This document shows, in pieces, positions 1 through 12,471 of a stretch of 64,000 bases of DNA; the stretch's first letter is position 1; the number at the start of each line of letters is the position of its first letter. The notes under the pieces were generated by a model that had not been told where the DNA came from, did not search any database, and saw only the letters and a program-made list of their open reading frames with translations. The DNA comes from Drosophila persimilis (Eukaryota; Arthropoda; Insecta; Diptera; Drosophilidae): positions 1,178,001-1,242,000 of the forward strand of contig NW_020825324.1 of NCBI RefSeq assembly GCF_003286085.1, written 5' to 3'. A program made the position numbers and the translations under genes.

Positions 1-961
1 TCGAGGGTCGAGAGTCGCTCGCGTGCGACAGTCACCAGTCGCCAGTGGTGTAGGGCGCGAGAGCGAGAGTGGTGGAAAGTGGAGCGAAAGTTTGTCAGCA
101 ACATTTTTGCTCTCGTGCCCAGCCGGGTGCCAAGGTCACCACACATGGCTGGGGCTGCCGATGGGGCCGTGGACTGGGCTTTGGATTGGATTGGATAGTA
201 TGTATAATGCCCCCTGCAGCTGGTTCAAAACCTTCCTTCCCCTGGGCACATTTTATTCACACTTATTTTTGTAACTCTTGCTCGGCTTCTGCATTGCGTC
301 TCAACCGAAAGTTTTCGCTTTACGACGATGGGCAGAACAGAACAGAGCACGATGACTGATGGAATCCACACGGAGGTCAGGTCAAGGAGTGCTGCTTCCT
401 GCCTGAGCTTTGGCTAACGCTATAATTGCAGTTTTCTCCAGGATATCCGATCACGTGCCCATCTCTAATAACTTTGACCCCTGCCCATAATCCATAATTC
501 AAGTGTAGTGCCAATGCCGGGTATACCGGGAATGCTCCAGAGAGATAGAGACAGCATCCACGGAGTGGTAGGGATGAGGAGAGAGGAAAATTGGTTTCAG
601 AAGACGACACAGACACATGTTGCCCCAAGGGCGGAAAGAATCACGACACCAAAAACCAATTCCTGAGCGTCCATATGTGCCTGTGTCTATGTGTCGATGC
701 TGCCTGCGGGATTGAACAGATGCTGCCGCCTGGCCAGGATAGCACCATATCAGGGATATTTCCCCCGCCACCACCCCATCACTCTCCAAAACTAAGCGCC
801 ATCGGCAATTGCTTGTTAACTAGTTATGCGGCGGCTCTGCTGTCCGAAACTTTAAACATCTGACACCAGTGTCAATGAACACAGGAGCAACATCACCGAC
901 AGGAACAGACGCAAACACAGAGACAGAAACAAATACATGCGCAGACATAGCCGCAGTCGGA

Positions 962-994
962 GACACAGTCACAGCCACAGTCACAGCCACAGTC
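962..994. repeat. CACAGT/CACAGC hexamer array
   Basis: About five units of CACAGT or CACAGC in tandem (GTCACAGCCACAG repeated). Confidence 0.75.
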
Positions 995-1606
995 ATAGGA
1001 AGTTTTTGCAGTTTTGCGACATCAGCATGACATTTGATTAATTCCATTAGAGCCAGTCCACAGCCGTGCCGTGTCTGGGGAAGGGAGACGAACGGGGGCA
1101 AGGAGTTAATGCACACGGATGTGCCAACGGGGCGTATGAGCTATGCCTGTCGCAGAACCACGTATACGCAACGTGGAACGTGGTGTGGCGTCAGGAACAC
1201 TCTTTTCTTAAGCAAGTAAGAGAAAAATAGCTTCGGAGAAGATATCTTTAATCTTTTTATATATTTTATGCAACGGATTCTCGACTGGAGATCCTCCAAA
1301 AGTGTCAAAAGAGATGATCCCATGTGGGATCAGCTTTCCGATCAATTTGTATATGGTTGAAGATTCTGACATTTGTTGGCTTTCTTTAAACGATGGGTCG
1401 AATGGGTGGTTCGTTTCGACGGCAGGTGGGGCTTTGGCTCTGCTGGGGTTGGTTGACAAAGGGAGGCGCGACTAGATATATTTTTGTATATAGGACAAAA
1501 ACCGCTTATCGCTTCAAGTCTACTCAAGCGTCAACAGAGCGATTCATTCGAGAATTTCTTATGCTTCACTGAACCAGAAGTGTCGCCGTCGTCGACGTCG
1601 CCCATA

Positions 1607-1676
1607 GCCACAGGCACAGGCACAGCCACATTCACGTCCACGTCCACTTCCACGTCGATGTCGATGTCGTTGTCGT
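1607..1676. repeat. Degenerate hexamer/trimer array
   Basis: CACAGG units pass into CACGTC and then GTCGAT/GTCGTT units, making one mixed low-complexity tract. It holds both strands open as false frames. Confidence 0.65.
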
Positions 1677-2350
1677 TCGCATCGCTGCTATATTTATACA
1701 TACTCGTATATACATATGTATATTCAGGGGATATAGCCAGAGGTGTGTGTGTGTGTGTGTGTATCTGTGTGTGCAAGTCATCCACCCCTTGCAATCATCC
1801 CCAGTCCCCGCCCCGTTCCCTATTATCATCATTTACACAGCCTGGCCAATGGTTGCCCCTTTTTTATGCCAACGCATTGGATTTTCCCTCTTCCTCTGGT
1901 AGTTATTTCTTTTATACTTATTTTTTTGTGTGGCTCGTATTCTTGTCTAATGGAAAATTATTGAAAAGAAAAGCCAAATTGCATGCTCAATTTTCTGCGA
2001 GGCTCGGCATACACCCCACCAATGGGTGAATGTGGGAATGGGAGAATGAGAGAATGGTAGAATGGGGACAGACGGACGGAGGCTGTCATGTTCTGTTATT
2101 TCTTTCTTTCCAATGAATTTCTTTTCTGATGCAGAAAAAGTAAAGTGAGTCCAAATTGACCAGAAGGAGTGGTTCCCTTCGAAAAAGAGAAGCAGGGAAG
2201 AAATAAAAACCAACATTCACCCAGCTCCAGCAATCTCAGCAATAAAGGACAGTACAACACACTAAGTTCTGGACCAAGGACTCGAAACACTCGACGGCCG
2301 AAAGAAGAGATTACGGAGTCTTTATGGGATTATAATTCGTTCGAAAGTTG

Positions 2351-4556
2351 AATTTGGACAGGGAAAAGGCCTAAAAGTGGCTAAAGAGAGAAGTGGATGG
2401 TTTTCAAAAGTGATTCTTGAGCATTCTCTCTACCCTCGGAGTAAACCCTAAACCTGAACCTTAGCCTGAACCTTTTGATTGATATCCTATTCAAATTTAT
2501 ATATTATCGATTCATAATCTTCAATCTAAAAGATTTGCTGCTGATAATTCCAATTATTACCATACATCTTCCTTTCTTTTACCATTTTGAGGTAGGTGAT
2601 TATTTAGATTGAATATTAAACATATGTTAGACAATAACAAGCTGCTACCCGCCCTCCGCCTTCCGATTGGCGGAGGGCAAAATCAAATTACACTTCATTA
2701 TTGGGGGGAATGATGGGTTCATGTTCATCCAGCAGTGCTAGGGACAGAAGGTTAGCATACTTTAAAGTTAGCTTCGGGCAACCGCTTTAAGCTCATGATT
2801 TATTCAAGCAAAACGATTTTGCATCACAAAAGGGTGCAGAGCAGAGCAGAGCTGAGTTCCATGGGCCGCTGACCACGGACCAAAAAGAGCAACAAAGTGC
2901 CGCACAGGGCTGGTACGGGGCATGGGGCAGGGGGCAGGGGCACTGGGGCACATGGCAGGGGAGCCTCTGGGTGAGCAGAATTATGCAGCAGGGCACAAAG
3001 AAAGTGGCAGAACCGAGCGGCGCGAAAGAAAGAGAACAGAACACAAAATGAGCAGCGAAATTGCCAAACAAAGGCCGCTCACAATTGACGCCGGCCGTAA
3101 AGGGTGCCGCAGGGAGAGGAAAGCAGGGGCAGAGCCTCCAGGCCAAGCCAGACCGGAGCGGGGTCTACACTTTACATATATTACAGGAGCCCACACGCCT
3201 ACACACAGCGAATGGCGAATGGCGTTGCGACTTCCAATACGCTATCGGACTCCGCCCAAAAGCAGCAACGTTTTTCCTTTTTGTGGCTTATAAATGGCCG
3301 TGTGGCATGAGTGGCATGAGTGGTGCGTAGTTTCGCAATTATGCAATATTCGTTGGGGAGGGCTGTTAATTCTCGCACGAACTTTCCGCGAGTTCCCAAA
3401 AGGAACAAAATCTTTTTGTCGGCGTAAAACGACGGAGAGTATCTCAGGCACCCATTTCGCTCAGTGTGGCATCCTGCAGGACTCTGCGGCACTCGAACAA
3501 AAGGCGAATATCTTTCATTAACTAATTAGCTTACTTTTCCCATTTAGCGGGTGGCTCAGGAGAGCATGGCAGCGGGACGGAGACTCTGTCCAATCTCTGT
3601 TGGTTTTGCTTTTGTCTAGTTCTGTCTCCTGTCCCTGGCAACGTCCGTGGCTTGAAAGGATAACGTGTAACGCAGTGATGCCATAAAGTACGACTACTTT
3701 CGGCTTCACTTGCTCCCACTTCACCGTCTGCAGCCCTCCTTTCACATTTCTTCTACTTCTGCTACTCTTCATACTCGTCTTTTGCCAGCCAGTCATCTTC
3801 TTTCTCAGCCAATATTTTCGGTTTCGGCTCTATTATACCTGGTACTTGTTCGGGGCTATACTGTGCTCGAACATAACATAGGTACTCGTACTTGTGGAAA
3901 AGACAGAAGAAAACTACCTGTTTGTCTGTGGGAACACCTTTATTTCGAAGACTATTGCAGACGAATTCCATGATTGATGCCCATTAAAAATGTATATAGC
4001 ACTTGTCTGTGGTATCCGCTTCCTAGCCAACACTCGTACAGATGGTTCCCAATTAGCGGGTATCTTTTGGTCGGAATTGCGACTATACTCGTATCATTCC
4101 CTGGTTCCGTTGTTTTACTTTTCACCCTGTCGTCGCTCGTCGCTCCATGCTCGTTGAGTCTTTGTTATTTTACGCTTTTGAATTCTTTTCGGCATGCGAA
4201 GCTAAATTTGCTCAGCATCCTTCATCATCCTGCGACTCCTCCCCTTTGCCACCATCTGGGATCTGTGGAAGCGGACGCCAATCCTCGTCCTGCCCCGTCA
4301 TCGTGGCTGCCTCGTTGCCATACACTTTGATTAAAGTGAAAATAAATGAGGGTCCTAGGCAACTGCTGTTCGCCTAGACCCCATGACTGTTGGCCGCTCC
4401 AATCCCCAATCCCCAAACCCCAAACCCCAATCCCCTCCGTGTGCGTCTTTTTCAGTTCAGAAAGGAGGACCCTCCTCTTTTTTTTTGCGTTTTGTTTTCT
4501 TGCTCCTCCACTGCGGCTCAACTTCATTAGAAGGCTACAAAAACATGGGCCTAAAG
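2351..4556. other. Non-coding block, A/T-rich then G-rich
   Basis: The first 450 bases are A/T-rich unique sequence without usable frames, interrupted by a GC-rich hairpin. The rest is mixed sequence with GGGGCA strings near 2920-2945. Frames here look composition-driven and no gene is supported. Confidence 0.55.
2651..2678. other. Perfect GC-rich hairpin
   Basis: GCCCTCCGCC (2651-2660) and its exact complement GGCGGAGGGC (2669-2678) are separated by an 8-base loop in otherwise A/T-rich DNA. The arms are too short for a microRNA precursor. It may be a structured RNA or DNA element or the remnant of a transposon end. Confidence 0.6.
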
Positions 4557-4604
4557 CTCTGCCAGAGCCAGAGCCAGAGCCAGAGCTAGAGCTAGAGCCA
4601 GAGC
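4557..4604. repeat. CCAGAG/CTAGAG hexamer array
   Basis: About eight units of AGAGCC/AGAGCT in tandem, immediately upstream of the 34-codon candidate ORF. Confidence 0.8.
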
Positions 4605-4635
4605 CTGTGTATTGGCTACAATTAAATAGACCGTT

Positions 4636-4740
4636 ATGACGCCGCTCGACAACGGCCAGCACCAGAACGAGGACCAAAACGAGCACCAGGCAGCACTAGG
4701 CGATGACGGCAAGCAAAATTCATTTGAATACGGGCAATAG
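4636..4740 (+). CDS. Candidate small ORF (34 aa), polar peptide
   Basis: An ATG-to-TAG frame of 34 codons whose third positions are mostly C or G in the first half. The peptide is very polar: Gln/Asn/Asp/Glu/His-rich, starting MTPLDNGQHQNEDQNEHQ. It has no signal peptide or membrane segment. It follows directly on a CCAGAG hexamer array and may itself derive from repeat-like CAG/AAC codons. It is too short to support strongly; it could be an upstream ORF or chance. Confidence 0.15.
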   Translation: MTPLDNGQHQNEDQNEHQAALGDDGKQNSFEYGQ

Positions 4741-5280
4741 TCGAGCGCCGTGCGTCGTCTGCCGTCGGCCCAGTTATCAGGCGCAAATTAGTCAAAGCAA
4801 CTGCCGGCTAACACTGAAATTGCCGATGGTCCAGAGAGCGAGAGACAGCTGGAGGCAGTTCCAGAAGGCTGCCAACAGATAACTGACAGAGGCCGACTGG
4901 CAGAGAAACTGGCAGAGGGGTATCGCATCGCTCCCTCGCTGAGTGGAAGGAACAGGAGCAGCAGCAGCAGGAGCAGTAGGACCCGCAGGGAGAACAGGAG
5001 AGGGAGGATTGGGAAAAGGCTGTCCAATCTGCAATCCCAACGTATGCTGAAGTACAGCCCATGGCCAAATACAATGGCCAATAAATTGCCGGACCGCCTT
5101 GCTCATTAAATATATGGATACGCACACACACACACACACAGACGGATGCACTGAGCGAAAATGGCAACAAACTTATTCGATCTTGTATCTTGTATCTCGG
5201 ACTTGCGCATGAATCTTAAGATACTCCAAGGTCTGAAATGTATGAAAATGAGTAGCTTCCTGCTTAATTTTGATACTGTT

Positions 5281-5299
5281 TTTTTTTCTCAGTGTACGG
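5281..5299 (-). repeat. Solo terminal-repeat-like sequence (MITE family)
   Basis: On the minus strand this reads CGTACACTGAGAAAAAAA, resembling the TACACTGGGAGAAAAATGG end of the element at 41725-41977. No partner end is seen nearby, so it may be a fragment or chance. Confidence 0.3.
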
Positions 5300-5777
5300 A
5301 TACACATACCCGCAAAACTCTGGACATATACAAGATACAAGATACAGCTGTGTGCGTGTGTCGTCTTCACGTTTAATTCAATAATGCAGCGGCAACTCGT
5401 TTGTCATTTGATGTGTGTGGCACGCCTCCTGCCACCCCCTGCCACCAGTCATACCAGGCACGGCAGGAAACGTGCAACAGTCCAAAAGCCACAGAAGCCA
5501 ATGGAACAGAAGAGTACAGAACGACAACGACTCCTGGCAGCGGGCATCAGCTGCATTGGTTCTTCCTGGGATTTTGTGGGAATAATTCGTGAGTGTGTGG
5601 CGTGCCCCACTCTTTGGATGCTTGCGTGTGTTTGTGTGTGTGTGTCTGCCTTTCATTTTCATGTTCCAGTTGACGCGTTCAAGCATGTCGAGGCATTCAA
5701 TTTCTTATTTCCTCGTCTGTTGTCAGATTTTCATACGGTGTCATGTCCCTCAATGTCTGTGCTGATGTCTCCCTCTG

Positions 5778-5785
<8 letters not shown>

Positions 5786-5816
<31 letters not shown>
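5786..5816. repeat. CT dinucleotide run
   Basis: About 15 perfect CT units in a wider pyrimidine tract. GAGAG is the GAGA-factor core, so binding is possible. Confidence 0.85.
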
Positions 5817-5820
<4 letters not shown>

Positions 5821-6206
5821 CCTTGTTCCTGAATCAATAATTTCATTTCCTGCCTCTGACTGTGTGTGTGTGTGTTTGTGAGAACAGCCTTCTGGGCATC
5901 ATCCCATTCTTTAAACCGGAGTCTTGGAATTCTCCTTTGCGTTTCTCCTCTGATTGCTTTAATGAGAGTCTGTCTGGCTTATCCGGCAATGGTCACCAAG
6001 GAAAACCGCTTTACAACTTTTCGTTAATATATCGCAGAATGCTGTGCAGAATCGAGTCCAAAAACTGCACCAGGGTATCTTCTAGTCGACCTGTAACTAC
6101 GACTGCAGGCTGCTGCTGTCCATTTGCCGGAATATTTTTAATATGGTCATGTAAATATATGGACAATATATGAACATACTATCCGACCAGGAAGAGCTGT
6201 GTTACA

Positions 6207-6232
6207 CAGAGAGAGAGAGAGAGAGAGAGAGA
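6207..6232. repeat. GA dinucleotide run
   Basis: About 13 GA units next to a small GCT array (6288-6300). Possible GAGA-factor site. Confidence 0.85.
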
Positions 6233-7450
6233 AGTGCAGCAACTCAATTTAATGCAATTATAGTCGACATAAAATTGATAAAGTGTGCTGCTGCTGCTGC
6301 GGCATACCCCTGCCAAAAACGCGCCGCACAAGGCGACTGTACGCCAGGACTTCTCCACCTGCCCGGAAGATATACATATATACACGTAATATATACATGC
6401 ACTATGTACATATGCATGTATATAGGCTCTGGGCACTGGGCAGTGTTGAACGTGGAAATTAATTACCAGTTGGTGCATAGAAATGCAGAAAAAGCCACAG
6501 ACCACAAGATACTTTTCGTTTGGTTATTATTATTCAGATTTCTGCAGCTGCACCAAGAGCGGGACGAGAGCTAGAACGAGAACGAGAACGAGAAAGAGAA
6601 CGAGGATGAAGAGGAGCTCTACCGCTCCCAGACTCCCACTCCCACTGGTATCGGCAACTGTACGAAATTTCATAAATTTCACTGGCGATGCCAAATTAAA
6701 AAGAAAAATCGGCCATGCCACGCCAAAGCCAACAAAAAGTTGAATCGTTAAAAAGCAAAAAACGAACAAAACACGGACGAAAAGAACTTTTACAAAAGGC
6801 ATTAAAAATTAAAAAAAAAAAAACCATCAAAAAAAGAAGAGAAACGCCCAAAGAGAGGAACAAAAAAATAAGAAAACGTAAGTGTGCTAACAGCAGGCTG
6901 GTCAAAGCAAAAATATTATATTATATATATTCTTTCTCTCTGGATATGGTATGGGCCATGTTCCACCTGCCTTGCCCAAACCCCGACACCCAACCCCGAA
7001 GGTTAATATTTCTCGTTTACCTTTGCGGTTCGGGTCAAGTTTTATTTCATTTATATTTATATACCTACATATTTATTCTTTTCGACTTGTTGTTTTTTTT
7101 TCCAGCAAAAATGTTAATAATTGGCTTGGCTGTTCAGGGCGGAAGGACCTGACCATAAATTGCTTGGGATATTATCGTTGCTGCCACATCTCGAACTGGC
7201 TCTCGCTCTTCCAGGGTCTCTTCTCTCGAACTCAGAATTGATTACAGTTCATTTCATTTTGGCTTTGTTTATTTCCCTCAGCTCTCTTTTCATTTTTCGG
7301 CCCGTACACGGCCCACTGTGCTACCCCGTCCAGCCGCACTGCGCCCCCAGCCTGTAGCAGCATTGATATGGCCAGCGATTTTTCCATTTCAATATTTATT
7401 TGTGTGAGTTATTATTATTATTATTGCCGCGGACCAAAGTCCTCCGCCCT

Positions 7451-7480
7451 CCGTCCTACGTCCTACGTCCTACGTTCTCC
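7451..7480. repeat. GTCCTAC heptamer array
   Basis: Four units of GTCCTAC-like sequence with drifting flanks (GTCCGCC and GTTCTCC). Confidence 0.7.
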
Positions 7481-7812
7481 GTCTTCTGTCCGTTGTCCAA
7501 GCGTACTCAAATATTAATTTCGCGCTTTTTTTCCACCGCCCAACTCTGGCGGAATCTCTCTGCTTTTGCTCCATCTACCAACATCTATCGACTTGTATGC
7601 GAATTTGCATTTGTATGGTACGTGGCACTGAGGAGAGTGCTCCTGCCATTCTGCCGTCCTGCCAGCAATTGAATCATTTCGGTGAGAATTTGGATGCTGT
7701 TCAAATACGAGTACTGGAAGGCTGCTATACAATTCTTTTGATACCGAAATTGAGTAGCAAATTGTTTAACACTCTCAAATATATCTTTCTTCCGCAAATT
7801 TATACATTTTAA

Positions 7813-9180
7813 AAGCCATTTTCAATGACTTCCATACGACTGCTATTCAATCGCCCTGTTCTATGACCACAACCACATTTGACGAGTTCTGCTGTAAGAA
7901 GCTGATTCATGGATGTGCTTCCAAGTGGAATAAGTGCTTCCAGATTCTGTCAAGAATAGGATTTAGAAGAAAACTAGTCATACATATAAAGCAATACAGT
8001 AGTAGATATTTGCATATGCTGACGGTTCCATGATGAATTTATAATTCATTTATAATGAAATCCCATTTTACAACAAATGTAAAACTTCCGCTAACAAGCC
8101 ACAAATACGAGTACGAGTACTACTCGTAGATGTACTTGATGTACGTAGATGTACAAGTGTTATAAGTGGTATTTTATAAGCTGTTATAGGGCTGTTCATT
8201 AGCATTATGAGGCATATCCATCCTGTATAGTAGCTGTATTTCTGCGCATGTTTATCTTCAATTATGTGCGGTACATGCTACTCCGTTGATCCGCTCTGCA
8301 AACTGAAATCCAAATTTGTTGGCCAAAGTATGCACAACATTTTCCATTTAACAACAGCAGCGGAAACGGCAACAAAAAAAATGCAATTAGAGATTTTTGT
8401 GCAAATTTCATTTCATTTCATCGAGTGGGAAAAGTGCGGCAAAGTGTGGAGAATGAAAATGAAAATGAACACCCCATCCCCTTACAGTATGCTGCGTACA
8501 AGAATCATTTGTATGGTTTTTGCACCAAAAAACCACCTACCCAAAAACCGCTCGTTTGGCAGAGCGTACAGTTTCCCCCCTTGGGGTGGGGCGGGGCGGT
8601 GTGGTGTGGTGTGGGGGCTCCGAATTTAATTGGAGTTTTTTGCTGTCGGATTTAGTGTTGCTTTGTTGTTGTTCTCGCAGTATTGCTTTAGCCATTGTTC
8701 TGGTTGTTCTGCTGGTTGACTGCCAGCCTTGCAGATAAATTCGCATTAGATTGAATAAGCAGCGGCGATAATTGCATAAGTTTGATTAGTTGCTCAAGCT
8801 GATTTAATAATGCAGAAGCCAGCCGATCTACCACGCATCCAGCGAGGCAATTAACGCAACATCAATATTTGATATCGGTACGGCTACGGCTATATGTAAG
8901 TACTCGACTCGACTCTCGTTTATTGAATCGAGTAAATGGAATTGAGTTGTGAATTAATAAGGCATCAGCTAATTGATATATTCTCGGGGGGAGGTAAAGA
9001 TGGGGCGGAAAAGAGGCTGCCTTGTTATTATTATTGATGTGTGTAGGAGAGCGGGCGGGCTTGAACTGTTTACTTGTAAATAAATTGACTTTAAGAACAT
9101 TAGGGCAGTACTCAAGTATTATACAGCATTCAGCAGTGCACAACTAATTGGCACTCAATAAATAACTAAAATACCATTTT
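7813..9180. other. A/T-rich non-coding block, regulatory-looking
   Basis: Long unique A/T-rich stretches with no usable frame before 8260. A compound inverted/direct repeat lies at 8104-8155. At 8640-8870 the sequence is unique and less simple (GTTGCTCAAGCTGATTTAATAATG and so on), of the kind often conserved in Drosophila introns. No gene seen. Confidence 0.5.
8106..8155. repeat. ACGAGT inverted repeat plus TAGATGTAC direct repeats
   Basis: TACGAGTA (8112-8119) and TACTCGTA (8121-8128) form a perfect inverted repeat around one C. They are followed by two copies of TAGATGTAC. Confidence 0.65.
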
Positions 9181-10783
9181 GTTTGACACTTATTTAACAC
9201 CTGAAGCTCCTTCTTCTGCAGTGAATATATATGCAATACTTGAAATTCATAATCATCCTCTTACGATTCTATGTTCCCATCTGGCAAAGCCCTTCCTCGT
9301 ACTTCAATCCCCCTTTTCACCACGGCCGCCTGATACTACCTTTTTTCGAACCAAAAAGTACAGTCACCATTTGGGAATTTATGCGACTCAGCGGCTCATT
9401 TAACACCGAAGACGATTTAATCCCGACCTTAGCCTCTGCCCCTGCCACTGCCTCTGCCTCTGCCTCTGCCACTCGCTTCCTTCCTCTTCTGGTGGCAGCT
9501 GATTAGTAGTAGATTGTTGTTGTAATTAATAGATGGGGGGTGCCAGGGCCCCGCCCTGGGGCATCTCTTATCGTCCAACACCCAACACCCACCGCCCATC
9601 GCATTAGACGGTTGCCTGGCAGCGGGGTTTCGGTGTTTCGGGCTTTTCGGCGGGGGGGTGTGGGAGGACCTTTAACAGAAATCTGTCATAAATGGCAGAC
9701 GAGAGCAGCAGGAAAATGCAAATCACAATGAACCTTTTTCTTTTCCCTGTTCTTTTTCCTGTTCTTTTCCTTGTTATTTTGATTTCCCTTTTCTTTTTCG
9801 ACTGATATTCTCTTTTTTTTTTCGATGTCGTTGTTCTCGTTGTCGATGGCGTTGTTGGTGAGGCCACAAATATGCGCATAATTAATTTGCCGGATGCTTT
9901 TTTCGGGTTTTCTGCTTTTCTGAGTAGATTAAATGGCATTTTGTCAAAGTGTATTCCGTATTTTAATTAACCCCCACGGAACATTGGCCGCCGGTCAGAA
10001 CCCATTCATTCATCCGTCCATCCTTCTATCTGCTCCTCCGAGGCGGCGGCTCTGCGGCTATCAAAAGGATGCCCAAGGATTCCTTGAATACTTAAGTTGT
10101 TTTCTTACCGAATCCTATTGTCCGTGGTCGGCACTCAGTATCGACGCTGTTCCCTCTATCGAATCCAAGTAAGTAATGCCAAAGTATTTAGTCTGCAAAG
10201 AGAGCAACAAGCAAATGGAATTCTTCAGTTTATGGCAGTCCGGGCAGTCATCATAAAAATTGCAAACAGATCTGACAGGCACTTTCCACTAAAGCCTGCT
10301 CTGACAGGCTTCCACGTTCCCTCCCCCAGGAGGAGGTCTGGGATGGGGATGGGGATGGGGACTGACAGCTGGTGGGGAAGAGAGAGCTACTCACGTCACT
10401 TCAAGCTCAACTTGTTCTTAGATTTTATGCCCATGTGTTGCACTACCCTGTGGAGCTCCAGCATAAGCTTTAGCTCCAGCTCCTCCCATTTGCTGGTTTC
10501 GTTTTTTATGCCCCACCATGTGGCATGCTGTACATCCTGCATGTCCCGGCATGGATATTCTCGTCGTCGTACGCGTATTTATGCATATCATATTCGCCGT
10601 TTCGAGTTTTTGTCGGTTTTTAAATATTTGATGCAGCCCGTGGCAGTCATAAATTAAGCGATCCAATGGAAACATTTAAATTCCGATGTCGTACAGCCCC
10701 AACCAATTAATTTCAGCCCATGAATCTTTAACTCCTCTTTTTTTTTTGGGGAGCTCAATGGATGATCCACGACTTCGGTGGTG

Positions 10784-10828
10784 GGCTTGGGCTCGGGCTG
10801 GGGCTGGGGCTGGGGCTGGGGCAAGGGG
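10784..10828. repeat. GGGCTG hexamer array
   Basis: About six units of GGGGCT in tandem with drift at the left edge. Confidence 0.8.
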
Positions 10829-11344
10829 CTGGTGCTAGGTACAGCTGCTATAGCGTCGAAAGCGACTAACAAGTCTGATCCCATCCCTGAGCTCTTTTGG
10901 TTGGGGTCTCGGCCATTGCCTAATTGAAACATAATCCCGCTTTCCATGGATGCTGGTTTGCAATCCGCGTGGACGCAACACCACCAAGAAATGGTCGAAT
11001 AGCATGAAAAAGTCGACAAATCGGAGAAAAATAGAAGGGAACCGCTTTTCCTTTGCTTAGGGTTACCTTCTGTGAGCCTCTTAATAGGTTGGAAATGCGA
11101 TAGGAGAGATAAGAGTCAGGATCCAATCAGTTTAGCATTCACTTTTCTTAAAACACTCAGTCCTCGCAGAAATCTTTGATTTATGCATTATTTTTCACCA
11201 TTGGATTGGATTATTATGCCAAAGGAAATCAAATTAGGCTAACTTCATTCAGAATTTCGAATTTAGAATTCAAAATTCTTTTCTTGGGCCATCCGTAATG
11301 GCTGACAGAGTGAGCGAAACTTTTGAGCCTCTGAAAGGCGGAGA

Positions 11345-11404
11345 GGATATTTATAGCAGACTCTGAAAAGTCTCGGCTGTTTATGAAAGACGGATATTTA
11401 TAGC
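11345..11404. promoter_or_regulatory. Paired 13-bp direct repeats with MEF2-like core
   Basis: GGATATTTATAGC occurs exactly at 11345-11357 and again at 11392-11404, 47 bases apart. The core ATATTTATAG differs from the MEF2 consensus YTAWWWWTAR only at the first base. Assignment to MEF2 is inference. Confidence 0.3.
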
Positions 11405-12255
11405 GAATTGGGGGAGCTCTTTGCTATTTCTGTAAAGACAAACTTTGGCTCTATATCATTTGGCTGTCATTGAAGAAATTCCCGAGAAAAAGACGCTCCC
11501 CGTCTAAGCCAGAGTAGTCGTATCCGAGGAGTATCTGTGGCCTACCAGAGCCACTTCTCATCTTCCCAATTTCTCTATTGGTTCCACTGTTGCTGCTGCT
11601 GAACGTTGTCCTGTCCTGGTCCTTGTGCAATATGAGAGCGCCCGAAGTGCGAATTTCGCGTAAATAAATTTAATATCTGACGCAATCTGCCACGAAAAAC
11701 AAAGCCCCTATACATACACAAAAAGTGGATAAAAAAAAGCGAGAAAAATTGAGTGAGAAAAACATACGAAAACCCTGGGCTGCCGTTGCTCATCGGCAAG
11801 CGATAAAGAGAGCGCCATAACTGGGCCTGGAGTCGAGAAACGTAAACGAATTTGTAACTCGATGATGTCGGCATCGCGTCTCACTTTGTGTGTCGTTTCC
11901 CAATTTCATTATGCAAAAATCCAGGAAAAAAGACCAAATAGAAAATGCAACAAAAATGATTTAACAAAACATTGCCAACAGAATGAAAATATACGTACAC
12001 ACAGCGGACAGCGGACACAAAAAAGGGAATACCGAATAGCGGACAACAACTGGTGCTTATTTATCACAGATTTCCATTTCGCAAATAAACGTTTCGGATG
12101 GATTTGATGATGGAAGTGATGATGGCACGGAGCCATCGATTTTGGCGTTACGTTGATGATTGTGTAAAAATATTACGGACTTTGTTTTGGCTGCACTGTT
12201 CGTCAATTCCGCAAGCCTTTGACTATCGCAAAGAACATAGTGAAACAGAAGGTCT

Positions 12256-12296
12256 TGATCAGATAAGATAAGATTCTTTATCTTTAGAACTGATCA
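12256..12296. promoter_or_regulatory. GATA-site cluster inside an inverted repeat
   Basis: TGATCAG (12256-12262) and CTGATCA (12290-12296) flank three WGATAR-type sites: AGATAAG at 12261 and 12266, and TTATCT at 12278-12283. This could be a GATA-factor enhancer core. Confidence 0.35.
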
Positions 12297-12432
12297 TTAC
12301 ATTATCGAGAAGCAATGATTTGATGATTTTCCAGTGCTTCCAGGATACTACAAATTGGAACAACTCCCCCAGAGACCCATGCCCTTTATGGGCTTTATCG
12401 CTGAAACTTTTCCAAGTTTCGAGTTTTGGCTG

Positions 12433-12471
12433 GTCCTCGTCCTCGTCATCGTCATCGTCATCGTCCGCTTT
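12433..12471. repeat. CGTCCT/CGTCAT array
   Basis: Two CGTCCT units followed by about four CGTCAT units. It encodes an Asp run on the minus strand. Confidence 0.8.

Larger units (their letters stand above)
1..2350. other. Non-coding block with simple repeats
   Basis: No convincing coding frame on either strand. It holds a CACAGT/CACAGC array near 962-994, a degenerate ACGTCC/GTCGAT hexamer array near 1607-1676 and a TG run near 1743-1762. The palindromic ACGTATACG string at 1160-1168 also occurs elsewhere in the window. Confidence 0.6.
4741..7812. other. Non-coding block rich in CT/GA and TG microsatellites
   Basis: CA run at about 5122-5140, CT run at 5786-5816 and GA run at 6207-6232. Long A tracts occur near 6810-6825 and GTCCTAC heptamers at 7451-7480. 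Open frames here are Lys/Arg- or Leu/Phe-rich translations of these tracts. No gene is supported. Confidence 0.55.
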
